Below, in pieces: positions 11,459 through 23,160 of a stretch of 64,000 bases of DNA. The position numbers and the translations under genes were made by a program. The notes under the pieces are model-generated. The model was given only the letters and a program-made list of their open reading frames with translations, was not told where the DNA came from and ran no database searches. The DNA lies in contig NW_026731983.1 of assembly GCF_028476545.1 (NCBI RefSeq), positions 1,008,501 through 1,072,500 on the forward strand, in the 5' to 3' direction. Origin of the DNA: Physella acuta (lineage: Eukaryota > Mollusca > Gastropoda > Physidae). Numbering within the stretch: position 1 is the first letter of the stretch; the number at the start of each line of letters is the position of its first letter.

Positions 11459-12265
11459 CAGGGGTCGGCAACCTTTTGAGAAGGTAGATCCAACAGTTAC
11501 AATTTACAAATGTTCCCAGTTTTTAAAGAGCCTCTAACATTTTTGTTTCAATATTTTGGCATTTGTTTAGAAATAATAATAATATTAAAGTTTTAAAGCT
11601 AGCTCTGTTACGATAAAATTAGTAATCAAATAATATAACTATAGGATTACCCCAATCCACTTTACAAGCCAATAACTTTTTTTTTCTTTCTTTAAGGACA
11701 CCACCGGCTCATGCTCCCTAGCCAGGCAGCCCTCAATACGACAAACTCCGACTAACTGGCTTGGTGTGATTACTGTATCGGTCGCTTCTGTCCTTTGGTT
11801 CTCACCAGGCTTTTCTTCCACCCCACTGAACGCAGGGTTAAGTCGTACCCCACCGTCCAGTACCCTTCTCAACCGTAAGAAGTTCATAACTAAAAAAAAA
11901 ACTGCGTCAAATTAATGAATACTGACAGATAGGGAAATGCATTCCGATAAAATAACATTCCCCATTTAACCATATTAAAAAAGTCGGCACTAGGGCAGTG
12001 GCAAGCATTGAATTGTTGCCACGGGGCTGGTCACCTCACAACTGTGGGGCTGGAACTAGTTCCCAAGCGGTTGTCAGCTGTCCATATACTTTCTACCTCA
12101 CCTATTCTCACTGTTCTCTGATAAATGTTTTGTTTCTTTATATTTTCAATGCGTTTTGAAAATAAGATAATTTAATTATTAAGATTAGTGTATTGAACTG
12201 GAGAGCCGCATCTTGACCTCCAAAGAGCCGCATGCGGCTCGCGAGCCGCAGGTTGCCGACCCCTG
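11459..12265. mobile_element. hAT-type MITE with CAGGGGTCGGCAACCT ends
   Basis: Ends are CAGGGGTCGGCAACCT and AGGTTGCCGACCCCTG, perfect inverted 16-mers, a terminal motif widespread among animal hAT elements. The flanking 8-mers GTGTAAGC (11451-11458) and GTGTAAGT (12266-12273) match at seven of eight bases. Near the right end lies the usual GCGGCTCGCGAGCCGC palindrome. The middle (about 11640-11890) has higher GC and a short antisense open frame of 82 codons with no recognisable domain. Confidence 0.85.
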
Positions 12266-13089
12266 GTGTAAGTGCATTAGTGTGTTTTGTGAAAATCTGT
12301 TTCATTTTTTCTCTGCTATAATTCCTCTTAATCACTAGTTGGTCAAAAGAATATAAATAATGAAAGCTTTGTATATGTAATGGTGTCTCGTATTATGTTT
12401 ATTTTTATGGTTTTTTTTGTATTTATATTATTAATTTTAAATATATTTCCTTTTTATACATGTCATTCTTTAGTAAGTACTTAATAAAAAATAATTAAGA
12501 GAAGTAATTGCTTTTTAATTTGTTTAGTACAAATCTATTAAAGGAGCCTATGAGCACCCCTATTAGACTATTTAATTTAAAAAGGGAAATAGGTTACGAA
12601 AGTGTTTTGAGCGTTTGCTTATCTTTAATAAGTTTGATTGTAGGAGAAAAAGGACGGCTTGCACAGTGGTTTAAAAACAAAGGCAAAAAGAATTTTCAAG
12701 AGCGTGGGTTGGTGTCTATAGAATAAAGATAATCTAGCCGCAGCTACGGCAATCTTATTTTTACAAAACAACCATCAATTCGAAAATGCAAGAACAAAAA
12801 AAAATTTACTATAAAAAAATTATTATGGCCGGTCGTGGGCCCCTAAATGACGTGCCCCCCCCCCCCCCCCGGGGGTCTGGCGGCACTGTAGTTCCGCTCC
12901 TGAATACAACAGTTAACATTTTTTACTATGGTAACCATATTGATTTGATACTTGAGCTGCATCGATCGGCAATCTCCTGGAGTCTGATAATGTGAAATTA
13001 ATGGAGCGTTTCTATGTTGAAGCAAAGTTTCATGTTTGTAATTTATATTTTATGTGACTCCATTCAAAACTTAGACGAACTTCAGCTTG

Positions 13090-13560
13090 CTACAAGGTTT
13101 AAACATATTCACTGAACCGTTGTCTGTGCGTCATCGAAGTCAATCAATAACTCAGAGTTTTTCCTGAAAAATTGTGTTGTCAGGATACAATGTTTGGGTT
13201 TGTTGATTGGCAACCAATACCGCAGTCTTGTTTTTTTTTTAAATGCATGCATCCTTAAACAACAACTTTAAACGTTATCCCAACCCAGATCATAGCCAAC
13301 ATGCAACCCAACACCACGACCCAGGCTAAACACAAAACTACACTCCATTACAAATTCGTCTTGATTTAAGAACAACGTTGTTATCTCAAGGTGATATCAC
13401 AATAGTGAAGTGAGCAACCAAATTATTGAACCGCTGCCTGTTTATTACGACATCCTTTGCGTCATCAAATAAATCAATAGCTCAGAGATTTTCCTGAAAT
13501 TTTTTTGTTTTGTAGACACATTATTTTGTCTGGTCTGTTGATTGGCAACCAATGCAGTAA
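13090..13560 (+). repeat. Diverged duplication, two blocks about 320 bp apart
   Basis: Blocks at about 13104-13225 and 13427-13556 share AACCG(T/C)TG(T/C)CTGT, TGCGTCATC, AATCAATA, CTCAGAG, TTTTCCTGAAA and TGTTGATTGGCAACCAAT. No coding potential seen. Confidence 0.6.
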
Positions 13561-13989
13561 ACCTTGACACGAAACACAATGTCCATAATTAAAGCTTTTT
13601 AAAATATAAAAATAGACATCTGCAGTATAGAGCTTGGATATTTAGCATACACACCAAAGATGGTCGTATAAAACATATAACATTTAGTATATCATTAAAA
13701 AGCGTACAACACTATAGCGACATTTCAACAAATCTGATTTACAAAAGGGTATTATATATATTGGATATTTTGTGGAGCTAAACTCCATAATGTCGATTTA
13801 GAAGCGTAGACAAAGGTATATTTGGAAGAAGATCTGATGCCATTGTTTTATGAAAGTGCTTTTGGGATGGCAAATATGTAAAAAATGATAATCTCGACTT
13901 TTAAGAATAAAGAGATCTTATCCATAACGAACCGAGTTAAAGCTTATTACCTAAATCATCCTTTTGTAATCTACTAGCGTACCCGTCGT

Positions 13990-14112
13990 GCACGATGTTG
14001 GGGGGGGGCGGTAGACTTTCTTCGGGGGGGATGGGGGACGGGACGGACACTGTTAAAAGTATATATTTTCTATATAAATTATATAAATTTCAATTCGTTC
14101 GGGGGGTGGTAA

Positions 14113-14145
<33 letters not shown>

Positions 14146-14184
14146 GGGCTTCGCCTCCCGAAGAGATGACTGGAAGAAACTCTG
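13990..14184 (+). mobile_element. Poly-G MITE (family H2), left end missing
   Basis: Contains GGCGGTAGACTTTCTTCGG, GGACACTGTTAAAAGTATAT, the TTCTATATAAATTATATAAA core, a G run near 14120 and the right end GACTGGAAGAAACTCTG. The left terminus is replaced by CTAGCGTACCCGTC. Complete relatives are at 43812-44037 and 44469-44668. Confidence 0.7.
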
Positions 14185-15090
14185 GGCGCTGCTTTGTTTC
14201 GCCAAGCTAATCCTCTCACCCATCAGTCACCTTTCAACCGCCATTTGACACACTCATTTTATTTTTATATTTTATGCACATATTTACTCTTACAGCGTCT
14301 TTGCAAGACCTTGAAGCATCAAAGTACTAAGTAAAAAAAAATAATACGTGTTATGATTGTGGACATTTCCCTTACAGTTTCAGATGAACACGTTGTTTTG
14401 CTGCGTATTTCTTAACTTTTATTTAAAAAATATGTCCTGTCATTTTGACATGCCCGTAAATTAAATAAAGTTAATTAAACAACAGGCATTCGTAATACCT
14501 TTTAGTAGTAGCTGTGTTAATGGCTCATCGATTTGACGAGCAGAGCCGTGAGTAGTGCATTTTCCTAGAAAAGCATATCGATTAAATCTTCGATGAAACT
14601 AGCTTGTGTTTTTTCACGAGTGAGAAAAAATGTATTGATAGCACTAAACAACTTTTTTTTTTCTCTATACAGAATACAAGAATTGTTGTACTGTTATTTC
14701 CTTTTCAGATCAGGAGTAAAGAATAAAAACAATGGTACAAAAAAAATGACGTATGAAAATACAATTTTGGCAATCGTGTCTGTTTGTCTGTCTGTTATTA
14801 AATGTGACTAAAAACGAAAATAGTAGCGTTCGTATAAGTTGGATCAAATTTCATTGGTTGCCTTATGATTGGCATACTCTGGGTTCTGCAAGATTTTAAA
14901 TACTTCCAGATAACAAGCGAACTTGAATATTGTGTCAACTTTTGTGAGGTTTACGGTAACCAGAAGCTAACCTTCGCCCCAATTTGGAACCCTCTATATA
15001 TCGTATTCTCATCAAAATGTAGATTGTAAAAGCATTTCGCCTTCAGTTCCACACTAATTGAAGATTTTCTTCAAAGTTATTTAAATTGTT
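14185..15090. other. No gene or clear repeat seen
   Basis: AT-rich sequence with only short chance frames. Confidence 0.45.
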
Positions 15091-15490
15091 GAATATTATA
15101 ATATATTTAAAGAACATTTTCTCCATTTTAATGCACTATTACATAAAAGATTATTATTGAAACGTTTTTTAGGAATTTTTGTTCAGTACTTTAAACATGC
15201 TTGCTAACACAAAAGAGTTGCATTACCAAAAACTATTGCGCACCAAATGAACATGATAATACTGCGGAATTGTTGGATAAGACTTTTAATATTGATTGAT
15301 TCATAAAAAAATAATTGTTCATCTTATTAAGCCAAATATAATGTCATATTGCATTGTCTTTAAGTCTTGAACCAGGCGCCATCTTTTAAACGAATCTGTC
15401 AGTTAGAAATGCCCATAATTTCGCTCGCCCGTTTCGATCCATGACGACTGACGACAGACAGAGAAAGCAGGTTAAATAAAAGCTTGTAAA
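15090..15490 (-). mobile_element. MITE family A, diverged copy 3
   Basis: Begins with a TTTTCTCC..TTAATGCACTATTACATAAAAG block and later carries TTGGATAAGAC, ATGTCATATTGCATTGTCTT, AATCTGTCAGTTAGAA and GACGACTGACGACAGACAGA in the same order as copy 1, but more mutated. Confidence 0.5.
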
Positions 15491-17397
15491 AAGCACTAAA
15501 ACAATTGCCAGTTCTGTTTCTTTGAAAATTGATTTTGACCCTACTAGCTTCGATCCGGTTAAACTGGCTTTTTCTAGAACTGGCCAGAAACTTGAATACC
15601 TTCAAATCAATAAATCAATGCACTATCGATTTTAACAATGCGCTGGACATATTTAATGATTGCGAAAGGACGTCTAAAAACGTGCAGATACATGAAAATA
15701 ACCTCATCTTGAAACATTTGTACTGGTGGAAAAATATGTTGCCAAGTATTAGCTTTGATGCTGACTTATATTCGTAAATACGTAGTATAATTATGCAATA
15801 TGCGTATACATTTCAGGTACGGAACTACCATACCAAGCAACCCCTCAACACCGGGGGTGGGGGATGCTGGCCGTTTAGTGGACCAACATTCGTCATTAAT
15901 GCTTTTTTTTTTAAAAATTATTTAAAATTTAAGTGCTTTGCATTCTTGCCTTGATGTGTCTTTTGTTAAAAAAACCCCCTCGCTATAGATGAGGTTAGAT
16001 TAACTATATGTAATTGTCAATATATCACGCTATTCTTAACTATTAAATACCACTACACAATCTGTAGTGTAAAAGATAGGTAGAATTTAAAATCTTAATA
16101 ACTTCTGTTACTGGTTGCTCCTCTTTGATAGCCACAAAAGGGCACGTAACACATGTATACATAGTCATTATAACAGTTCGACAGGGCCTCAAAGTGTGCT
16201 GTGGTGGGGAGGGGGCAGGGGTGTGACAAATTATTGCCAAATGTATATATTTTAAAAAGTTACTTATACTTGAATTTTTATAATCTATATATTCTGACTT
16301 CTATTATTCATACTGCAACTATACACATGTGAAGAGGACGGGAAACACTCTTATTTTCCGCAGACACTTATTAACGATGTCAACAACTTCGTTAATGAAA
16401 TAGCTTACCTTTATTATCACACACTTGTAGATCTATTACACAATAGCAAAATACGTCTTTTTAATAATAGCTAACCCCCAAGTAACTTCACTGCTGCGTC
16501 CTACATCATCGGTAGCATTGTCGCGTCATGCTCACGTCAAACTCCCGCCGCAACTATTTTATTAAACACGCGCACAATACTCCCGCACCAAATCATCTAC
16601 CGTCAAGTTGACACTGTCCTCAGTACCATCTACTAGTCTAGTATACACCGCTATGACAGTTATCCCTGGGAAATTCTTTGGGGACAAAGTACATATTTCA
16701 CGAAAGCACTCCGTATGCAGATGTCTTTCGTTGCTTCTTTGTAGCGTTGTTTAGGTGCCCGAAATTAGTTGTACATTTTTCAATATAAATTGTATGTTTT
16801 TTATATTGGTAGAGATACTATCCTGTACTAACCTGCATCCTACAAATAATCAAATATAATATCTTAGCATCAGTAATATCGGTTTTATGTACGTTAACTT
16901 GTTTTTGCTTTTACAAGAAATGTGAAGGAAACTTAAATACTTTGAATGTAAGTGTTATAATGGTCTTTGGAAATAGTACTTGCAAACATCACAAACTTCG
17001 CACTCCCTCCCCCCCCCCCCCCCTTCTTAGCTGCACAAGCGGCAAATAGATAAGTAAATAGGTTCTGAACTACCTATCCGTATAATTCGTACATTGTTTT
17101 AGACACTTGTCAGAAAATATTAACTTAATTGCATAGTATTTGATTTTAGTTCATTTCTGTTTGTTTTCTTTGTTTCTTTGTTTGTGGGTTTGTTGCTTAT
17201 CTTGTAACTCAGTTTTGACCCAATTCTAGTGCAGCTATTTTGTTCAAAATTTCCAGATACATTCCACTTCGATGACAATAAAAATCTTATTTAAAAAAAT
17301 GTAATTAGACGTTTAAGTAGTCATTAAAAATGTATTGAACGGTTTCGAAACTAGGGCGAGATAACAAAATTAAATCAGAATACGATATTCAATAACA
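15491..17397. other. No gene seen; a C homopolymer near 17010
   Basis: Short open frames here (for example 15529-15777) have no recognisable domain, no neighbouring splice pattern and ordinary AT-rich composition. A poly-C tract lies at about 17009-17023. Confidence 0.4.
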
Positions 17398-17656
17398 ACT
17401 GCTGCCTTGTAGTTTGCTCTTGGTTGGACAAAGGCTATGGAAGCAAATCCAAAAAGAAAAGCAGGCTGAAATCGGAGTCAATGGCCTCAATGGCGCATAA
17501 CCAGTTGACACGTATCCTTAATTGTGTTGGAGGCGTGGTCGAGTCGGCAAAAAGCTCATGGTTGATAAATTCGAAAAAGTCTCGAGTTCAAACCCACTGG
17601 CAGATAAATCTCGATCCCTTCCAACACTAAAAATTAAGAACGAAGAAGAAGAAGAG
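17398..17656 (+). mobile_element. tRNA-derived SINE, family S1
   Basis: About 255 bp. It has a polymerase III A box (TGGTCGAGTCGG, 17536-17547) and B box (GAGTTCAAACCC, about 17584-17595) and ends in a (GAA)n-type tail. An almost identical copy lies inverted at 58012-58272, with the same 5' start at a CTGCTGCCTTGTAGTTTG block, so the boundaries are well set. Tail-only fragments occur at 58800-58868, and a decayed copy at 34093-34210. Confidence 0.85.
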
Positions 17657-18659
17657 AACGGATGGGGAGATAGCGAGCTAGACGCGATCACCACAACAGT
17701 TGTGTAAGCTTTGGTTCACATCAATGTTTACAATTGTAGAGCAGGTCCATCTAGGTCGGAGGGGAAGGGGGGGGGTCCTGTTTTTTCAAACTCCGTCACT
17801 GATACATTTATGTTAAGTAGAAATGATTTAACAAAATGTAAAACGTACAATTTATTTAAATAAATATTCACATTCAAGAAATTTCATCAAACGCCTATAC
17901 TGAGACACTTCTCTCTTTGGTTTTTCTACTTTATTTCATATGTGAGCAAACCCCAAAAAGTGTTTCACATATCTTTATTCGTGCGTTTATAATTAACCTA
18001 CATGATTTAATATTTATCAAAATATTTTTTATTTCTATATTAAAGGCTTTTTTTATTTAAAAAATTAAAATGTGTGCATATATTCGATTTAATACACTGC
18101 CAGGTAAATCATCGAAGGGAAATAATTGCTTTTTGTTTTCTTTTTATTCGGTTTAGCTAGGGTTATTACTCTGATCTCCTCACTTAAAATTAAACACACC
18201 TTGTAACTTTATGAATAGGAACTCTTAAATTCGTACTTACGTTTTGAAAAATAAATAAAGCTTATAAATTTTGGTTGATAAAAGTTTGATTTACTGTAGG
18301 CTTATGTGTTGAGATGTGTATGTTCTACGAACATGTTCGTAATGAAGAAATATCCATCTCCTCACGAAAAGATATCTTATATATCAATGCAATTATACGT
18401 TCTTTAAAACTCATAAAGTCCATTATATTAAATATTAAAAACATATCAATTTGCCCCCAGTAAACCTTAGCTTCCCTTAGGATTGGTTTAAAAGCAGTAT
18501 AATAATAGTTATTTTATGGTGTAGATAATTAAATTGATTTTGTATCAAATTAATTCTATAATGTAACATTTAGGAAATTGTTAAAAAAGAAAAGAGTATG
18601 ACATAAGGTTAAATTGTAAATGCTAAATTTAAAACGAACCGGACGCATGTAACTGGTTT

Positions 18660-19150
18660 TGTAAGAGGCTTACAATATGTGTATAATAGTGCAGAATAAT
18701 AGAATAGTACTTTATAAATTCACATGCGTTTCTTGAGAAATAGCGTAAACTATTAATTCAAGGCAACGGAAATAACTCAAAATTTAACAGAAGGCAGAAA
18801 ATTAGTTTTTTTTTTTACTAACTTATGAAATTTCATTTATCTATCTGAAACAGTACTCAAGTTATAGATTTTTGAAAAAAAATCATCAACCTAGCTGTAA
18901 TGGTACTCATGTTATCGAGTTTACAGACACACATACACACAGACATACGGACAGAGTTGCAAAGCCCAGTTTTTCCGACTAGATTACGCATAGAACGCTA
19001 AACATTTGAAAAATCTGCTTTTATAATTTTTGCCGGATTAAAATAAGTCCCCTATACTCCGCATTTGATGAAATACTGTGGTGTTAAACGATGAAAACTG
19101 TCAAAATTTCATATGATTTTTGTGCACGATTAAAACACTTCCTCCATTCT
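18660..19150 (+). repeat. Dispersed repeat family B, longest copy
   Basis: Combines the block found at 3848-4015 with the ATGAAATTTCAT, ACACATACACACAGACATAC and GTTTTTCCGACT blocks found at 7385-7690, and ends in CACGATTAAAACACTTCC. This copy shows that the two fragments belong to one family. Confidence 0.65.
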
Positions 19151-21625
19151 CTGTATAAAAGTAAGTCAAAATGAAAGTATATATTGTTTTTAATCGTGCT
19201 CTTGAATTTAAAAAAAATATATTTCTTTGGGTTACTGGCTTCTCCCCGAGTCTGCCCTCAACACCACGAGACTTTACAGCAAGGGAATGTACTGCAATGA
19301 TTCGGAGCTGGTGACTCCAGAAGGTAAGGGCAGGATAAATTCTAGTAAGTTTAAATAAGGGTCTCTATTGATCGATATAATATATATTGTCAGTATAATA
19401 GTGAGCGATTCTCCGAACGGACTGTATTTATACTCATTATTTCACCTACAGTACAAAGGGTTCAAGACTTTAAACTGAAAATTATCTCCCCCCCCCCCAA
19501 CACAATTATCCCTTTCTACTGGTCTAACTTTTTATGTCAAATCTCCTCCCCCCCCCCCAATACATGCAGCTTTAATAGCTAATTGGTTGTATGTATTGCC
19601 ATGTAATTCTTCATTTAAATATATCATTGTATATACTCTACAAACACAAAGTATCATATTTTACCCAGAAACCCTAAAGACTTTTTTATATTAATATGAA
19701 CATTTCATTTTCTCGACTTTAATCTTATGTACAATTTTATTACAAGGTTGATCAATGTCTGAAACGAAGCGATTCGTGTTTCTCAAGGTTAGAACATCTA
19801 CATATCGTGTACGGACGTGAAGAGTTCAGGTAAACAACAACAACAACTGGTCGTGCTGACGGTGAAGCGGCTAAACAGTACTACAGTGTGGAATCGAATT
19901 CTGCTGAAAGTGGACGGAGTACAAGAACGGCGTTAGAGATAGCGGCGTTGATGATTTCTGTCTGGGCACTGACCACATTTTTTGACTTAAGATATAACCC
20001 AGAGGTAGGGTTAGATTTGTCGGACAATAAACAAGCTAATTATAGTTTTTCTGCAGAAATTAAGGTTTTTAAATATTGAACTGGGGTTTTCCAATAACTT
20101 CTAGAGATTGCCTCCCCCCCCCCCCAATCTGACGAATGCTCGTGCAAGTACATGTATGTAGCAGGTAATGGTAAACTGATTAACCCGTGCTGAGCTCTTA
20201 GCCAGGTATGCCCAATCTTGTAATTTGTAAATTGTGATTTTATTAGTCTTCAGAAAACGACCGAAAATATATTGTTATGTAATTGTTATGATCATGTAAA
20301 AACTACTTTTTTATCCATGGGAGGTAACACTGTATTCTTCAACTTTTTTTTATTTTGACAGTTATAGCCCTTAATATAACAATTTTCTATCTCTTTCTTT
20401 CTAATTTAATTTTAAACGAAATCCAATTGCAAACAAAACAAAACTGAAAATTGGATTATTGATCTGGTTATCTTTCAGTTTACATACTAGGATATTTTTC
20501 TTCAACACGTGTTTCCTAATTGTATTATGTAATAAAGGCTTGTTTGGTGAGTTTTTTGTTGAAAGTCTTTGAGGTAATATAAATTGTTAATTTATCTTGT
20601 GAAAAATATAACTTGTCAATTTCAGAAATACGATAATTTTGGTAATACATGTAGTTTTTATGCATGCATATAACTATCCTTAGTGCAATATTGAACACAA
20701 ATTAAAAGTCGTTTTTATGAAAATTAATAAAACTTTGATAAAACTGGATTGCACCTTTCAAAATTAATAACTACATTTCTTAAGATACTGCATGCTTTTT
20801 TTTAAAACAAATAGATATTTGTCACTTGGTTCTAATTAAACAATATATTATTAAAATGTCCGGGTAATATTAATCGAAACTTTCAAAAAGTTTACAACAG
20901 ATATTTTATCTGTCACAGTTATGCCACAAATTTAAAAATTAACTAGTTGGTTACCGATATCCTTCATACATCTTGTGTGATCAATGTGTAGGGAGGATTA
21001 GACGAAGACATTAAACGCCTAGTAACCATAGCCTTACAGGTATTTGCTCATTTTAAATCAGCCTGTCAATTTTCATATTTATAACAAAACTAAAATAAGA
21101 ACCTTTATTAATATTTGAAAGTGGTATTTTATTGGGGATTTGAAACTAGGGTGTCAAAATAAACAAGAAAAATAATAAATACAAAAATACAGAGGGAAAT
21201 ATAGAGGGAAATACAACTCTTCAAATCTATAAAAGCTGTGTAAACAGACAACGAAACGAAAACATTCACAAAATAAAATAGCGATGGATTCGTCGCATAT
21301 GTATAAAATATACTAGCATTAACAACAGAGCCAGACATACTTTAGTGGCAATGCCAGCCCCTAGCCAAACAAAGCAAATTGGAGTGATCAGATTTAACTA
21401 TAACCCCTCTATATATATTTTAACCCATGATGTGACAATCTTGTCTACAACAAGCAATACACCATTAGATCATGTTTAACATTACACCAGGTATTTTAGA
21501 TTTCTCATAAATCACGACTCGAATGGATTTCACCTCGTGACAAAATCGATAAAACATTAGACAGTGTGTAGTGGCTGAACGGTTTTCAATATAAAGGACA
21601 CGTTACACACAGGCTTAGCGACGGC
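19151..21625. other. Intergenic; poly-C tracts; no gene supported
   Basis: Two CTCC(C)n tracts at about 19488 and 19548 and another at 20115. An open stretch at about 19245-19320 ends at GAAGGTAAGG but lacks a usable acceptor. The short frame 19888-20079 has one hydrophobic patch and no family resemblance. Confidence 0.4.
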
Positions 21626-21629
21626 GTGT

Positions 21630-21800
21630 AAGTCACACATCAGCCGGCACTGTTAGTGAACTCAGGGAAGTGTGTTCAACACGGCACTGTTAGTGAACAC
21701 AGGGGAGTGTGCTCAACACATCAGCCGACACTGTTAGTGAACTCAGGGAAGTGTATTCAACACGGCACTGTTAGTGAACACAGGGGAGTGTGCTTGACTT
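21630..21800 (+). repeat. 81-bp tandem duplication
   Basis: CATCAGCCGGCACTGTTAGT at 21638 recurs 81 bp later at 21719. Each unit is itself built of two GGCACTGTTAGTGAAC half-units. Confidence 0.8.
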
Positions 21801-21929
21801 TCCGGTTTACACGTTTGTCTACTACACATGTTGGAGAATGTTATAGTTGTCACGGCCATTTCTAATGCGATAAACAGTAGGTTTTTATATTTTACTTTCT
21901 CTTGTCTAAATCATAAACACGGAGTAATC

Positions 21930-22450
21930 ACATTCTATACGACTGATGTGTTATAGTGTACTTGTGTTATTGTATGCATGTGTTATATGCTACATTTAGT
22001 AGGCCCTATATGGGACATGTGTGATATGTTTTGTGTTTTAGGCGATACTTGTGTTAATGGTGAAAGTTTTATATGCTATGTGTTTTATGGTATGTGTGTT
22101 ATAAATTATATATATATTCCTATATGTATGCTACATGTTTTTAACGTACGTGTGCTATATGGGCACTGTATTATGTAGTACATGTACTATATGCTACATG
22201 TTAAATGGCACATGTGGTATATGTTACATGTATTATTCAGTTATTTTGTTATATGGTAAGCTACATTTCTTTTATTGTTTATCTTATATGATAAATGTTA
22301 TATGGTAAATGTGTTATATAATTCATGTTATATATAATGCATGTGTTAATGGTACATATGCTAAAGTGTACATAAGTTATATGATACTCGTGTTGTATAC
22401 TACACGGGGTGTATTGTATACGTGTTATACAATACATAATACATATGCAC
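21930..22450 (+). repeat. Degenerate ATGTGTTATATGCTAC repeat tract
   Basis: Loosely repeated ATGTGTTATATG, GCTACATGT and TATGGTA words over about 500 bp. The region is strongly T/G-skewed and carries no coding signal. Confidence 0.55.
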
Positions 22451-22624
22451 GCCGTAAGCTGTGTGGCTAACCTTAGTTGTAGTTTTTTTGTATTAATTAG
22501 AAATTCGAAATACTGAATCATCGTAATCAACTAAAATATACGTCTTCGTTAATAAAAGTTTATACAATAAAATAACATGGACTAATAAAAGTTTGATAGG
22601 TGAGCATTTTCCCTGTATTTACAT

Positions 22625-22668
22625 CACGTGCTTCAATATGTAAGATAACACATAAAACCTTATAAAAG
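22625..22668 (+). promoter_or_regulatory. Candidate core promoter of the claudin-like gene
   Basis: A good TATA box, CCTTATAAAAGG, spans 22658-22669, with a CACGTG E-box at 22625-22630 about 30 bp upstream. Initiation some 25-30 bp downstream of the TATA box would fall where the 48-bp repeat array begins. The first coding exon follows 0.5 kb later in the same direction. This is positional inference; no transcript evidence is available to me. Confidence 0.4.
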
Positions 22669-22689
22669 GTTTCTCTCGGAAATCGCATA

Positions 22690-23157
22690 GTTAAAGTTTC
22701 CGGTGCATTTGTTTTATATGACAGTCAGAAAAATAATGCAGAAGTCACATGTGTATTTGTTTTATATGAAAGTCAGGAAAATAATGCAGAAGTCACATGT
22801 GCATTTGTTTTATATGACAGTCAGGAAAATAAAGTTGAAGTCACATGTGCATTTGTTTTCTATGACAGTCAGGTAAATAATGCAGAAGTCACATGTGTAT
22901 TTGTTTTACATAACAGTCAGGAAAATAATGCAGAAGTCACATGTGCATTTGTTTTATATGAAAGTCAGGAAAATAATGCAGAAGTCACATGTGCATTTGT
23001 TTTATATGAAAGTCAGGAAAATAATGCAGAAGTCACATGTGCATTTTTTTTATATAACAGTCAGGAAAATAATGCAGAAGTCACATGTGCATTTTTTTAT
23101 ATAACAGTCAGGAAAATAATGCAGAAGTCACATGTGCATTTGTTTTTAATGTGGCAG
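22690..23157 (+). repeat. 48-bp minisatellite ending at the acceptor or 5' UTR of exon 1
   Basis: About nine units of 48 bp, each starting ATGCAGAAGTCACATGTGCA. As 48 bp is 16 codons, runs of the units are open and would spell a repeated MQKSHVHLFYMKVRKI. Some units carry one-base length changes, so the frame is not kept throughout. The last unit runs directly into ATGTGGCAG|GTC at the start of the first claudin-like coding exon. The array may be 5' UTR (if transcription starts near 22690) or the end of an intron. Confidence 0.85.
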
Positions 23158-23160
23158 GTC

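Larger units (their letters stand above)
11149..12902. mobile_element. hAT-like element, 1.75 kb, hosting a nested hAT MITE
   Basis: Left end CAGTGGCGGAACTAG pairs with right end GTAGTTCCGCTCCTG as inverted termini. The 8-bp flanks AACACAAG (11141-11148) and AATACAAC (12903-12910) match at six of eight bases, fitting an old hAT target duplication. Between the ends are a TA/GA microsatellite, a nested MITE (11459-12265) and no transposase. It is non-autonomous. Confidence 0.55.

Noticed and set aside
11639-11887. Antisense 82-codon frame inside the hAT MITE
   Set aside because: Short, no domain, and it belongs to the higher-GC middle of a non-autonomous repeat.
17530-17600. Possible tRNA gene
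   Set aside because: A and B boxes are present, but there is no cloverleaf acceptor pairing and the block is repeated with a (GAA)n tail at 58012-58272, so it is a SINE.
19245-19325. Exon-like open stretch ending at GAAGGTAAGG
   Set aside because: The frame GYWLLPESALNTT looks protein-like and the donor is good, but no acceptor AG lies before it without an intervening stop, and it does not fit the claudin-like gene. It may be a relic.
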